A stretch of DNA of 64,000 nucleotides from Amyloporia xantha (taxonomy: Eukaryota > Basidiomycota > Agaricomycetes > Polyporales > Adustoporiaceae), in assembly GCA_036971615.1 (NCBI GenBank), contig JAYKKR010000013.1, positions 434,001-498,000 on the forward strand, in the 5' to 3' direction. The stretch's first letter is position 1; the number at the start of each line of letters is the position of its first letter. The position numbers and the translations under genes are program-made. The notes under the pieces were generated by a model. The model worked only from the letters and a program-made list of their open reading frames with translations, did no database searches and was not told the DNA's origin. Below, in pieces: positions 32,576-43,680 of this stretch.

Positions 32576-33393
32576 CTTATGGAATTTGTAACAGGACAAA
32601 TGCTCTGTGACTCAATGCATGCACCTTGCTGCCATCCGACGTTGCCTGAAATGGTATTCGAATTACCATTCCGAGATCTGAATGAGAACACAATGTATAT
32701 ATGTGTCGTGCTGTTACTACCATGGCTACCTGCACAGGGCTGCGCACAATTTTCATTCCGTTATCTGAGTTTGCCTGCGCGTGACATACCCCCCGGGGTG
32801 ATTACAAACCTAGCCAGTGTAGATCTGGAATCTGCACTTTTGCTGATGTATTTACATGTCCGGCACTCTACATGTACTTACTAGTATGGAGTATAAATTC
32901 AGAGAATTTTAAAATAAAAAAAGGAGTCATGGTGGTTACACACTAAGTATAGTACAGTGAGTCATGGTTGTGCATGAAAATGGAACAAGTGAACAGTAAG
33001 ATGAAAGATTCAAGGAAATAGTAACATCATGGCTAATGGCACAACAGCACACTTTTACTTATGATTTCCAGCATTTAGCAAGCAATGTTGTACTTACTTC
33101 CTCTCACTTGGTTCTGATCTAGTACTCATGAGTAATCATTATGCACTTATGGTGCTTATCTGAGAGGCAATTAGCAAGTGAGCAAAATAATAAGTGCTTA
33201 TTACACTTATGTGACTTGTGTTACTTTTCTAGCTGAACAAGCCTGAGTGCTGTTAAGAACTAAGTAAGGGAGATGTTCCCTGATGACTATATGCACAACA
33301 TCCTTCAATAACAACCTTCACAATCAACAGGAAACATGAATTTCTCTTTGTTCATCAAATTTGACTAATGTACATAGACTATCCATAATATCA
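32576..33393. other. Boundary spacer between the transposon zone and the gene zone
   Basis: About 820 bp, AT-rich, without coding sequence or clear repeat. It contains repeated words around acttatg/acttact near 33050-33240. This is the last stretch before the uninterrupted gene-dense part. Confidence 0.5.
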
Positions 33394-35099
33394 TCATGAA
33401 GTTGGTAAATTAAACATGCCCTTGACTTGTTTCACAACTTCAGGGTCTCCAGTATTCTACAAGATGTCAGCATAAGCATTCAAAGTAAAAGAAAACAAAG
33501 ATCAAACCTTTGTCAGTTCATCACTAATTTTGACACAAGGAAGTCCATTTACTGCAGCAAGCTTGATAACCATATTCAGTGCTTTGCTTTTACCTCCAGT
33601 TGACACAGATTTGAAGTCATTTGTAAAGGATGTACCAATACCAAATGATGCTAATCACTGGGATCAACTCCAAGACTTAGAGGAACAATAACAAACCTAC
33701 ACATGAAACCCAAATCATCACACTGTTTTTTCAGTCTGATGGCCTTTTCCACATTGAGTGCATCAGAGAAGATAATCGTCTTCTCGCGATGGTTGATGCC
33801 AAGCTGCTCATACACCTCTTTGGCACGAGGTGCATAGTCAAATGGATTACCAGAGTCCTGGCGCAGGCCCTTCCACCTCTGGGCCTGTTCAGGATCCATA
33901 ATAAAATCCTGGAGTAGAGTAGTCAGAAATAGTATAAGCTGAATATCACTCAAACACACCCTGAAGAATACATCTGTAGAGAATGTATCTGTCAACGCCA
34001 AGAGCAGTGCATTGGGATACACCATTTCCCAGAGCGTGAGAGCCAAAGCATTTGCATGCTCGTAGCCCTTCAAAGCCCCTATCTTTATGAATATTCAGAC
34101 ACAAATCTGCCCGTTAATATGTTTGCAGATACCAACAGCCATGAACCATTCACTCCATGGCAAATATTAGTGATGACGGCCGAAAATCCAAAACAGCAAC
34201 ATACTGTGCAATCGTTCCGACGGGTGCGATGTTATGCATACGAGCCAGATGAACCTATGATACCAAGATTAATAGGCGTCTAACAACGATCGCATGCCCT
34301 ACATTACTGGTACCCGTTAGCTTGCCCTCTCCTTGGATGTCCTTGGACGCACGGATGAGGCCTTGAACGACAAGGTCTTGTGTATGATATGAACGCCGTC
34401 GTCGGGTTCCAAATTCACTAAATGAACATCCGGCCTTCAACAGCTCCTCGGCCTTCCTATACGCAGCGGCTAGCATTACCCATCATCAAAACTTGCATTG
34501 ACGTTGCCGCCGTAAGTTAGACTCACCTTCTTGTCCATCATAGTTCCAATCAGTGTCGACCACACGGAAGTACAATTCACTCAGACACGCCATAAGAGGG
34601 ACCTCCCAAAGGATAGTCTCTACCCAAGGACCAACAGCTTGAATGTCCACACGACCCAGACGGCCGTCCTCGGATACGGGGACGAATTCCACGTGAACTT
34701 GGTCAACTTGGAAACGATATGCAGACAAGAACTGCAAGTACTCGGAGCTGAAGAAGGGGCATGCTTGGTGGAGCCATTCTAGCTCTACATCCAAGAGGCG
34801 CAAATCGCCAAAGTCTGAAGCAGTTGCATCAGTCTGAGATGATACCAATCGCAGTAAAGACCGACGTGATATGGATGCTTGAAATTGTTCGACGCACTCG
34901 CGAGTGAAAAAGACATTCGAATCGCGGTGAGTGAAACGGTAGGTTGCTTGCACGTCCCGAAAGTGATGCAAGACCGCTTGCTGCATAGTGAACTATAGGG
35001 TAAAGTCAGTCGGACGGAGATCTGTTGCGACATGGAGCCCACCTTGTACAAATCCGTGTCCAGGATGGACGCAGGCAAGACGACGTCGGCAGTGCTCAT
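33394..35099 (-). CDS. NPT1: Nicotinate phosphoribosyltransferase
   Basis: Catalyses nicotinate plus PRPP to nicotinate mononucleotide with ATP hydrolysis, the first step of the Preiss-Handler NAD salvage pathway. The minus-strand gene starts at ATG 35099 ([19 protein letters not shown]) and ends at TGA 33394-33396 with about eight introns. Visible family blocks are [58 protein letters not shown] (histidine that is phosphorylated in this family; its codon is split by an intron), [42 protein letters not shown], and [11 protein letters not shown] with [15 protein letters not shown]. All are intact across the splice sites I can place. The end is [10 protein letters not shown]. It shares a 165-bp promoter region with RRP41. 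The assignment is secure; exon borders near 34490 and 33920 are approximate. Confidence 0.95.
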
Positions 35100-35264
35100 G
35101 GTGGTAAGTGCTTAGATGGTGGGATGCAAAGAGCCCGATTACACCACGAATCCCGCAGCAAGTAGAGCGGATAAGAGAAAGTCATGGAGGAAAGACGTCA
35201 CGCGCGGACTTCAATCCCAACGTTCACCACATCGTTCTACCAGCTGCGATCGCATCGTGCATAC

Positions 35265-36195
35265 ATGGTCTGTGAGGAACACACTTATGTCTGTCAAACC
35301 GACCTCTGACCCGGCGTGTAGAGCTCCAGAGTTGAAATCCTCAACGATGGTGGATACCGCTCAGACGGTAGACGACAGTACGAATTACGCGACATCTCTA
35401 TCGACCTCTCCCAGCAAGGTACTGCAGATGGTTCCGCCATTCTGACGCAAGGCTTGACACATGTCCTGGTGACTGTTTTCGGTCCGAGGGAGGCAAAAAT
35501 GCGATCGCAAACCCTGCATGACCGCGCTGTGATCAATGTCGAAATGAGCATTATGCCGTTCAGCACGGGCGAGCGTCGCCGGCGAGTGCGAGCGGATAGG
35601 TGAGTGACTGTCCCAGCTATTATCGTGATCGCCAGACAGAACAACTAATAATCCTGTATGCGTTCAGGCGAATCCTTGAGCTCGCTGCGACGATCAAGTC
35701 GACGTTCGAGCCAGTTATTCAAACGAATCTATACCCGCGCTCTCAGATCGATATTTTTGTTCAAATTTTCCAACAGGACGGTGGACTACTGCAAACTTGC
35801 ATCAATGCTACTACGCTTGCACTTGCCTCTGCTGGTATACCACTTCTGGACTTCGTGTGTGCCGTCAGCGGAGGCGTTCACTCGACATCCGTGATGCTTG
35901 ACTTGACCATGCTCGAGGAAAACGACCTTCCACATGTTACTGTTGCGATTATGCCGAGAACAAAAAGGTTACCCTCGTCACTCTGGAAACTCGATTGCAT
36001 GTGAATCGTTTCGCAGAGATATTTGCGCTAGCATGCGAAGCAGGGCAGACAATCCATAAAGAGATGAGGCATGCAGTAGGCGATAGAACGCGCGCACTCA
36101 TTATGGCCATGGGGGCAGGGCTCGGGCATGGTGGGGGAGGTGAGGCAGTAGAGCATGATGTTGTTATGGATAGAACCAATGCAGACGAGTTCTGA
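35265..36195 (+). CDS. RRP41: Exosome core subunit RRP41 (RNase PH fold), with an apparent 1-bp frameshift
   Basis: RRP41/Ski6 is one of the six RNase PH-like ring subunits of the RNA exosome (3'-5' RNA processing and decay). Exon 2 (35322-35599) reads SSRVEILNDGGYRSDGRR, LRDISIDLSQQGTADGSAI, LVTVFGPREAK and MSIMPFSTGERRRRV. Exon 3 from 35669 continues RILELAATIKSTFEPVI, FVQIFQQDGGLLQTCINATTLAL, and DLPHVTVAIMPRTK. Here the frame must shift by one base: five As at 35962-35966 give RLPSSLW, while six would give KVTLVTLETRLHVNRF, the family sequence, which runs on to the stop at 36193-36195. A likely start is ATG 35265 followed at once by a 54-bp intron (35268-35321), giving M|SSRVE. An error in the A-run is more likely than loss of this essential gene. 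Confidence 0.9.
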
Positions 36196-36272
36196 AGACT
36201 ACATGCAGTGCTGCGTGACCACCTGCGATAACATTGACCATAGACATACAGCAGTATCAATACATGGCTCCG

Positions 36273-37234
<962 letters not shown>

Positions 37235-37295
37235 GTGAGGCCTGGGTAGCGACGGCTACTTGAGACGTAAGCTGAGGATGGAAAGACGGACGAAC

Positions 37296-37337
37296 CGTAT
37301 GTCGGGGAATCGTATGTCGGGGAATCGTATGTCGGGG
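37296..37337 (+). repeat. Three tandem 15-bp units in the TRM8/citrate synthase promoter region
   Basis: The unit cgtatgtcggggaat occurs at 37296-37310 and 37311-37325, and its first 12 bases again at 37326-37337. It sits 62 bp upstream of the TRM8 start codon and about 160 bp upstream of the citrate synthase start. It could be a multiplied binding site or a simple slippage repeat. Confidence 0.7.
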
Positions 37338-37499
37338 CAAAAGACTCGAGAGAGAGAGCGCCGACAAATCCGAGGGGAGACGCACGTGAGGGTGATTCTG
37401 GGGTGAGCTCATAAGTGGGTCGGTCGGCCTGCCTCGAGTCTGCCAGCGCACCACCAGCTCTCTCTACTCTTGCCCTCATCCTCCTTCCGACGTCTCTCC

Positions 37500-39394
37500 A
37501 TGTCTTCCGTCCTCCGCTCCGTCCTCACTCAGGTTTGTCTTTTTATCCGTCTCTCCTTCCCAGTCACATGAATCCATTTCCCCCCTCAGTCTCGTCGCAG
37601 CGCCTTCGCCTGCCCGGCCAGGCTGGCCTCGACCTCCGCCAAGCAGTCGACTCTTAAGGACAGACTCGCCGAACTTATTCCTGCAGAGCTCGAAAACGTA
37701 TGTTTCTCCCGCTCCCCTTCAATGCGTCATCCTGATGGGTGATCGTCTCAGGTAAAAGCCACGCGTGCCGAACATGGCAAGAAGGCCTTCGGCCCTGTTC
37801 TCGTAGATCAACTCTATGGGTCAGTTTCTTCCGCTATTGCTTGCGAAAATATTCGCGTGCTGACTCGTCGCTATTAGTGGCATGCGCGGCCTGCCGGCCC
37901 TCATTTGGGACGGTTCCGTCCTTGACGCAGGTCTGTTCCAATTATCCCAGACTAATAATAGTCCGCACTCTCTCATCTCCCATGACATACAGAGGAGGGT
38001 ATCCGCTTCCGTGGAAAGACCATCCCTGAATGCCAGGAGCTTCTTCCCAAGGCTCCCGGTGGTTCTGAGCCCCTGCCGGAAGCCCTCTTCTGGCTTCTTG
38101 TGACCGGTGAGGTACCTACCCAGGAGCAAGTCAGTGCATTGTCGAAAGACTGGGCCGCTCGTGCTGCTATCCCCGAATTCGTGGAGGAACTCCTCGACAG
38201 ATGTCCTCCCACTCTCCACCCCATGAGCCAATTCAGTTTGGCTGTTACGGCTGTGAGATTATTTTCTGATTTAATTTAGTATCATCACTCATCTCTCGCT
38301 TTAGCTGAATCACGATTCTGCCTTCGCAAAAGCCTACTCAGAGGGCATCTCCAAGAAGGAGTACTGGAAGCCTGTCTTTGAAGACTGCATGGACCTGTGA
38401 GTATATGCTTCGTCACGGACCGCGCTTGCTCTCATGTACGCTTCAGCATCGCAAAGCTGCCAAATATCGCTGGGCGTATCTACCGTAATGTGTACGGGCA
38501 AGGCAAGCTTCCCGCCATCGACCCCGAGAAGGACTACTCCTGGAATCTCGCTACCCTCCTCGGCTTCGGAGACAATGCCGATTTCGTCGAGCTCATGAGG
38601 CTCTACATCACGATTCACAGGCCAGTTCTGAACACCATTTTTCAAGCGTGTTGCTGACCCTTCGCTGCAGTGATCATGAGGGTGGTAATGTTTCTGCCCA
38701 CACTGGCAAATTGGTCGGCTCGGCTCTTTCCGACCCCTTCCTTGCATTCGCTGCCTCGCTCAACGGTCTGGCCGGTCCTCTCCATGGTCTGGCTAACCAG
38801 GAGGTGCTCGTGTGGCTTCGCAAGATGCAGTCTAAGATTGGCGAGAATGCGAGCGACGAGGCGGTCAAGGAGTATGTGTGGTCGACGCTCAACGGTGGCC
38901 AGGTGGTACCCGGATACGGACATGCTGTCTTGAGAAAGACCGATCCGCGCTATTCCGCACAGCGGGAGTTTGCTCTCAAGCATCTCCCCGACGACCCCAT
39001 GTTCAAGCTCGTTGGCCAGGTATACAAGATTGTACCCGACATCTTGCTTTCGGTCAGTAGAGAATGTAGCGCATGAAGTTTTGAGCTGTACTAATAATGT
39101 TCCTTCCTGCAGGCCGGTAAAGCCAAGAACCCCTGGCCCAACGTTGATGCACACTCTGGTGCTCTCCTGACGCACTACGGCTTGAACCAGATGAACTTCT
39201 ACACTGTTTTATTCGGTGTTTCTCGTGCGTTTGGTGTAGCTGCCCAATTGATTTGGGACCGTGCTCTTGGTGCTCGTACGTGGAGAATTGCGTTTTACCA
39301 GACTTACGAGACTGACTCGTTGCGGCCAGCTCTCGAACGGCCCAAGTCTTACTCGACTGCTGCCATTCAGAAGATGTTCAAAGACAAGCAGTAA
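37500..39394 (+). CDS. CIT1: Citrate synthase, mitochondrial
   Basis: Condenses acetyl-CoA with oxaloacetate to citrate, the entry step of the TCA cycle in the matrix. The ATG at 37500 opens [18 protein letters not shown], a basic serine-rich presequence, followed by [13 protein letters not shown]. Family blocks follow: [54 protein letters not shown], and the three catalytic residues: His in [10 protein letters not shown], His in [11 protein letters not shown] and Asp in [12 protein letters not shown]. The end is [18 protein letters not shown] and TAA 39392-39394. About nine short introns interrupt it; one at about 39275-39328 precedes PLERPKS. Length and order match mitochondrial eukaryotic enzymes. 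A peroxisomal or methylcitrate paralogue is less likely because no PTS1 tail is present. Confidence 0.97.
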
Positions 39395-39650
39395 GGGGGT
39401 ATGACATTCGAACGTAAGTGCACGTCGCAATCATCCTGGCAAGGGCCTCGAAAGGCTGTGTTTCCCAACGAAGATGGACGGAGCAGGTAGAATATCTTAC
39501 ATAGTGTGTCATTATGGTATTTGAATGGCGCTTACGTAATAAGGAAGCTGTAACTGGTTGAATAGACGCTTGCTACATTCATACTTGCTACAGCGCTCGC
39601 TCGCTCGCCATCCTTGTTTACGAACCCCTCCCGCACTTGTGTTGGCCACC
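39395..39650. other. Spacer between citrate synthase and the ZNF830-like gene
   Basis: About 256 bp with no coding sequence recognised. It must hold the citrate synthase terminator and the promoter of the next gene, which lies on the same strand. ctcgctcgctcgcc at 39595-39608 is a small tandem repeat. Confidence 0.5.
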
Positions 39651-40487
39651 ATGTCAAATGTTCGCGCATTGCTTAAAGCTAAACGGCAAGAGGTTCGGGT
39701 CAACCATCCACTTGCTGCGTATACAGCAAATGGCCAACTACGATGCATTGCCTGTGGAACAATTGTCAAGGAGGGTACCTCTTGGAATGGACATGTGGGT
39801 AGCAAGGCACATCGTATGAATGCTGCCCGCCTCAAGGGAGAGGAGAGGCGACAGGAACTGCAGAGAGAGGAGGAATTGTCACTCCAGAAACGCACGGCTG
39901 CCGAGGTCGACTCAGACGAGGAGGCAGAGGCGGAACCCAAACGACGCAGAGTCAGTGAGCCCGAGGACGAGGACGCGAACCAACCAGCAAGAAGGACTGC
40001 AGCAGCAGGGTTCCCAGCTGACTTTTTCTCCGACGCGTCAAGGGCACCCCCACCACCATCGTCAGACGACGGTTCAGGCGACGAGGGGATGCCGCCTGCA
40101 CCGCCTACAGCACCTCCATCTGCCATCGACCAGGAATGGGAACGATTCCAGGCGACGGTCCTCAGTGTGCCCGACACACGCGAGACATACGAGCGTGCGA
40201 CTGTCTTCGCTGAACCCATCCTGGCCTCAGAAACACCGGAGGGTTTCCCCTCACAAGATCTGCAGGTAGACGGCGTGGGGGAGACCAAAGACTTTACAAA
40301 CGAGATCGAGCTAAGAAGAAAAAAGGAGTTGGATGAGAGGGAGTTGATCATGGACCGTTTAATGGATGAAGAGGAGGCGCAAGAGGAAGCAGATGCGAAG
40401 GTCTACCTACTCAAGTCTCGACTAGAAGCATTGAAAAAGCGGCGGAACGCGGCTCGCGTTGCAAAAGGGAAACTTGAGAGGAGTTGA
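39651..40487 (+). CDS. ZNF830/CCDC16-like zinc-finger protein (pre-mRNA splicing/genome stability family)
   Basis: The single-exon frame could open 31 codons earlier, but the ATG at 39651 (after ccacc) starts the conserved MSNVRALLKAKRQEV and is preferred. Residues 32-54 form a C2H2 zinc finger (RCIACGTIV...WNGHVGSKAHR). The middle is acidic and low-complexity with a basic PKRRRVSEP that may be a nuclear signal, then FPADFFSD, DQEWERFQATV and a C-terminal coiled coil (RRKKELDEREL...EALKKRRNAARVAKGKL). This order of finger, FPxDFFD, EWxxFQ and terminal coiled coil is that of vertebrate ZNF830, found in spliceosomal complexes. It ends at TGA 40485-40487, 122 bp from the COX10 stop. Confidence 0.8.
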   Translation: MSNVRALLKAKRQEVRVNHPLAAYTANGQLRCIACGTIVKEGTSWNGHVGSKAHRMNAARLKGEERRQELQREEELSLQKRTAAEVDSDEEAEAEPKRRRVSEPEDEDANQPARRTAAAGFPADFFSDASRAPPPPSSDDGSGDEGMPPAPPTAPPSAIDQEWERFQATVLSVPDTRETYERATVFAEPILASETPEGFPSQDLQVDGVGETKDFTNEIELRRKKELDERELIMDRLMDEEEAQEEADAKVYLLKSRLEALKKRRNAARVAKGKLERS

Positions 40488-40609
40488 ACAGGTGTTTATA
40501 TGATTGTATGACTAGTGATTGCTAGCTGCTGATGTACTCCGTTGTATTGACGGCCAGCTCTACATACAGTGCTATCCATGCTATGATATGTATAGTATCT
40601 GCTCGCAAA

Positions 40610-41920
40610 TCATGAGGATTTGGTCAACCTCGTATCCTCCGACTCGTCAGCTTGTGTGCCTATCCACGACCCCCAATCCAGCCCGCGTTTACAAAACATC
40701 ATCAGCCCGAGCATCACGGGCAGATACCACAGACTGTGCTGCCAGAGACGACGTGCTTGTTTCTCCGCACCACTACGCCAGAACCTCCAAGCAGCTTCCG
40801 TGCATATTACGTTTGGGATGAGACTGACCAACGCGAACGTCCAGGTTGTAAGCCCGGATAAGGGAAACAGGATGGAGCAAACAGGAATTAGCAGAAGCGT
40901 ATGGCGCAAGGCGACGAGGGCGTTCTTCGCGGGCGAAACTACACAGAGCATGCGATACCCAGCTTGAGCGTAGGACTCTCGTACGAGATGTGACAGGGAG
41001 TTGAAGTGAGGGAACTGCCAGCTGAATAGGAACATGAAGAGCGCAAGCGGGGCGAGCGGATTGTCGGCGATGTGAAGGGGGATTGATGACAGGAAGGATG
41101 GGAGCAAATTCTCCCCAGCATACAATGATGATGGCAATAAGGCTCCGCCACAGGCCGTCCAACCCATCAGAGGAGGTAGAGCACCGACTACCGCACCCAC
41201 CCAAGTGTTGATTACACTTTTGCGCTTCAGCCAGGTATAGGCCCCCGCATATAAAACGATATTGGCTGCTCCGAGCCATGCAGTGGTTGGGTTGACCATC
41301 GTCCACAGTATCGCAGGACCGCCTACACCTGTGACCAGTGCAAATCCAGCGGCGTGAAGAGGTGTTATGGCTCGTCGGACGAGTGGTCTCATGCGAGTGC
41401 GAGCCATCTGCGCATCGAATGGCACTTCTTGCAGCTGGTTCAAAGTGTTCGCGGAGGCTGCGCACAGAGCAGTACCGACGGCAGTGGACAGGAGGACGGG
41501 CACGGTTGTCGGGAGCGGCGATAAGGCCACGCCTGACATTGCAGTCAAAACAACTAGGACCGTAAGGCGTGATTTGGATAGCTGGGCGTAGATCTTCAAT
41601 AAGCGACGGGGAGTCAGCACTTCGGTTCGCCGATATGCTTGAGTGGAAGGTGAGGATGGTGTTCCGTAGACGGCTTGCCCTGGTAAGCCCTGCGAAAGAG
41701 TCTCTGGCGACCGTATAGCATTGTCCGACTGAGATCGTCGCGGGTACTGGCTTTTCGCCCATCTGTCATTGTGGAAGAAAAACCAGCTAAAGTTGACTGG
41801 TCTGCTGCTTGCCAATGTCGAGGATGATCGAGGTAGAATTGGTCGGTGTTTTGACCGACGCAGACTTGCCACACAATTGCGACATACGTAGTTTAGAATG
41901 GAGGGCTCTGCGCCCTTCAT
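40610..41920 (-). CDS. COX10: Protoheme IX farnesyltransferase (heme O synthase), mitochondrial
   Basis: Adds a farnesyl group to heme B, making heme O on the way to heme A for cytochrome oxidase; an inner-membrane enzyme. One uninterrupted 436-codon frame on the minus strand. The first ~60 residues are rich in Arg/Ser and lack acid clusters, as in a mitochondrial presequence. The UbiA-type allylic diphosphate site is NQLQEVPFDAQMARTRMRP (residues 161-179), and a second conserved region is FLFSWQFPHFNSLS. About eight hydrophobic helices follow (VLVVLTAMSGVAL, AAGFALVTGVGG, ANIVLYAGAYTWL, NTWVGAVVGALPPLMGW and others). The absence of introns is unusual next to its intron-rich neighbours. It shares a 315-bp promoter region with U1-70K. 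Confidence 0.97.
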   Translation of the reverse strand: MKGAEPSILNYVCRNCVASLRRSKHRPILPRSSSTLASSRPVNFSWFFFHNDRWAKSQYPRRSQSDNAIRSPETLSQGLPGQAVYGTPSSPSTQAYRRTEVLTPRRLLKIYAQLSKSRLTVLVVLTAMSGVALSPLPTTVPVLLSTAVGTALCAASANTLNQLQEVPFDAQMARTRMRPLVRRAITPLHAAGFALVTGVGGPAILWTMVNPTTAWLGAANIVLYAGAYTWLKRKSVINTWVGAVVGALPPLMGWTACGGALLPSSLYAGENLLPSFLSSIPLHIADNPLAPLALFMFLFSWQFPHFNSLSHLVRESYAQAGYRMLCVVSPAKNALVALRHTLLLIPVCSILFPLSGLTTWTFALVSLIPNVICTEAAWRFWRSGAEKQARRLWQHSLWYLPVMLGLMMFCKRGLDWGSWIGTQADESEDTRLTKSS

Positions 41921-42235
41921 CTTACGCTATTTTTCCACGATGTTGAATTCTACATGAAATGAGAAACAGCATGTGGACGTACGAGGTTGTGGCCACTGGT
42001 TGACTGCACGGAGCAAGTGGAAGAGAGGCGTCAAAGTTGTTCTAGCCACCAACACCGGATTCCCACGACTCCTTGCTCTCCACCGTCACCGCCGTCGGAC
42101 CGCCTCCTCGACGCCGAGCCTCACATCCTGTGAATATTCTGGGAACCTCTGCTTAAGCCTTGTATTTATACAGCTGTGACTCGTTCTCTACTCTTCAACT
42201 CTTGACGATATTTTACCCGTTCGCTTATTTCCATC

Positions 42236-43680
42236 ATGCCTGGCACACATTTACTGCCGCCCAATTTACTCAAGCTATTTGCCCCGCGGCCACCTCTACC
42301 ATATACACGGCCTCTCGATAGAGATATTGATCGTGTCAGGAAGAAGGATGTGCAAGGAGTCGGTTCGCTTCTCGCTCGCCTGAGGGAGGACAAGACGCAA
42401 GGCTTGATTGAATCTGGCGGTACCGAAGGAATGGAAGAGGGTGAGGAGCCTGCATTTACCTATGCTGAGGAAACAAAACGTGCCATTCGCCGTGAGGAGA
42501 GGAAGGCGAAGAAGACAGAGGAGTTCAAGTTAGCCAAAGAGACATGTAAGCCGTACAGTCACTATCACGTTCCCAGATGCTAGACAGCTCGAACAGACAA
42601 ACCTGCCGACGATCCTGAGGCCGTTGGCGATCCATATAAGACTCTCTTTATTGCTCGTCTGGTGAATGCCCTCGAAGCTGTTAGCTGATATACCCGCTCA
42701 CAACATCATTTTCCTTAGCATAAAAATGCTTCGGACAGTGACCTTCGGCGCGAATTTGAAGGCTTCGGCAGCATCGAGCGGGTGAGGATCGTTCGGGACA
42801 AAAAGGGCCGCAGTAAAGGTTATGCATTCATAGTTTTTGAACGTGAACGCGACATGAAAGGTAAACCTTCCGCTCATCATGTAGTACGCACTAACGCATC
42901 AGACCCCTGTTGTGCTTCCGCTTGATTACTCCGGTATTTTACAGCTGCGTATAAAGAGTCAGACCGCCTCCAGATCATGGGGAAGCGAGTGTTGGTAGAT
43001 GTTGAACGGGGGCGGACTGTCCGGGGCTGGAAACCCCGTCGCTTGGGCGGGGGCTTAGGTGGCAGGCCCAAGCCGGAGCCCGCTCCAGCACCATTTGTGG
43101 CAGTTGCCAGCGGGAGAGGTGGCGTTGGGGGAGGTTTCCGCGGTGGGGGAGGTTTCCGTGGTGGCGACAGAGGTGGCGGCTTCCGCGGTGGTGACAGAGG
43201 TGGTGACAGAGGTGGTTTCCGCGGCGGTCGTGGTGGCGGCTTCCGTGGAGGAGGTGGGTTCGGTGGCGGCGGCGGTGGGTTTAGAGGTGGCAGGGATGAT
43301 TTCGGTGGTGGAAGAGGCGGCGGATTCAGTGGTGGAGGGGGGTTCCGGTACGTCCTGGTATCATGATTGCAGATTCTTCTCGCTCATCTGTTTTTTCTTT
43401 CCTCAGGGGACGCGGCGGTGGTATTGGCTACCAAGGCGGCGGCGGATTCGGCGATCACGGCTCTAATGGATTCGGCGGCCCTCCAAATGGAGGAAATGGA
43501 CCTGGGGAATTTGGTGGTCCTGGCGGCGGCTTCGGTGGTCCTCCTGGCGGTGGTCCAGGTGGGTATGGCCCTCCAGGTGGAGGATTCGGAGGCGGCGGCG
43601 GTGGGTATCGAGGTGATCTCAAGCGGGAAGGAGGCCCTGGAGGATACGACGATCGGGATTCTAAACGCCCTCGCTACTAG
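42236..43680 (+). CDS. SNRNP70: U1 snRNP 70-kDa protein with glycine-rich tail
   Basis: Binds stem-loop I of U1 snRNA and helps define 5' splice sites. The N-terminus has the U1-70K leader ([39 protein letters not shown]), the acidic/basic linker, then one RRM with RNP2 LFIARL and RNP1 KGYAFIVF and the conserved [28 protein letters not shown]. Introns fall after KET (donor 42547), after IARL, after ERDMK and inside the tail (about 43351-43406). From about residue 230 the tail is almost only Gly with Phe, Arg and Asp (FRGGDRGG units) and ends DSKRPRY, replacing the RS/RE-rich tail of animal proteins. TAG is at 43678-43680. Confidence 0.95.

Noticed and set aside
35116..35445. 109-codon frame upstream of and overlapping RRP41 exon 2
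   Set aside because: The conserved RRP41 reading lies in a different frame of the same DNA; this frame has no homology.
39512..40351. 279-codon Ser-rich frame antisense to the ZNF830-like gene
   Set aside because: A shadow of a low-complexity acidic coding region read backwards; no domain and no splice or start context.
40773..41762. 329-codon frame on the minus strand overlapping COX10
   Set aside because: It is the +1 frame of the COX10 gene, with no family motifs of its own.
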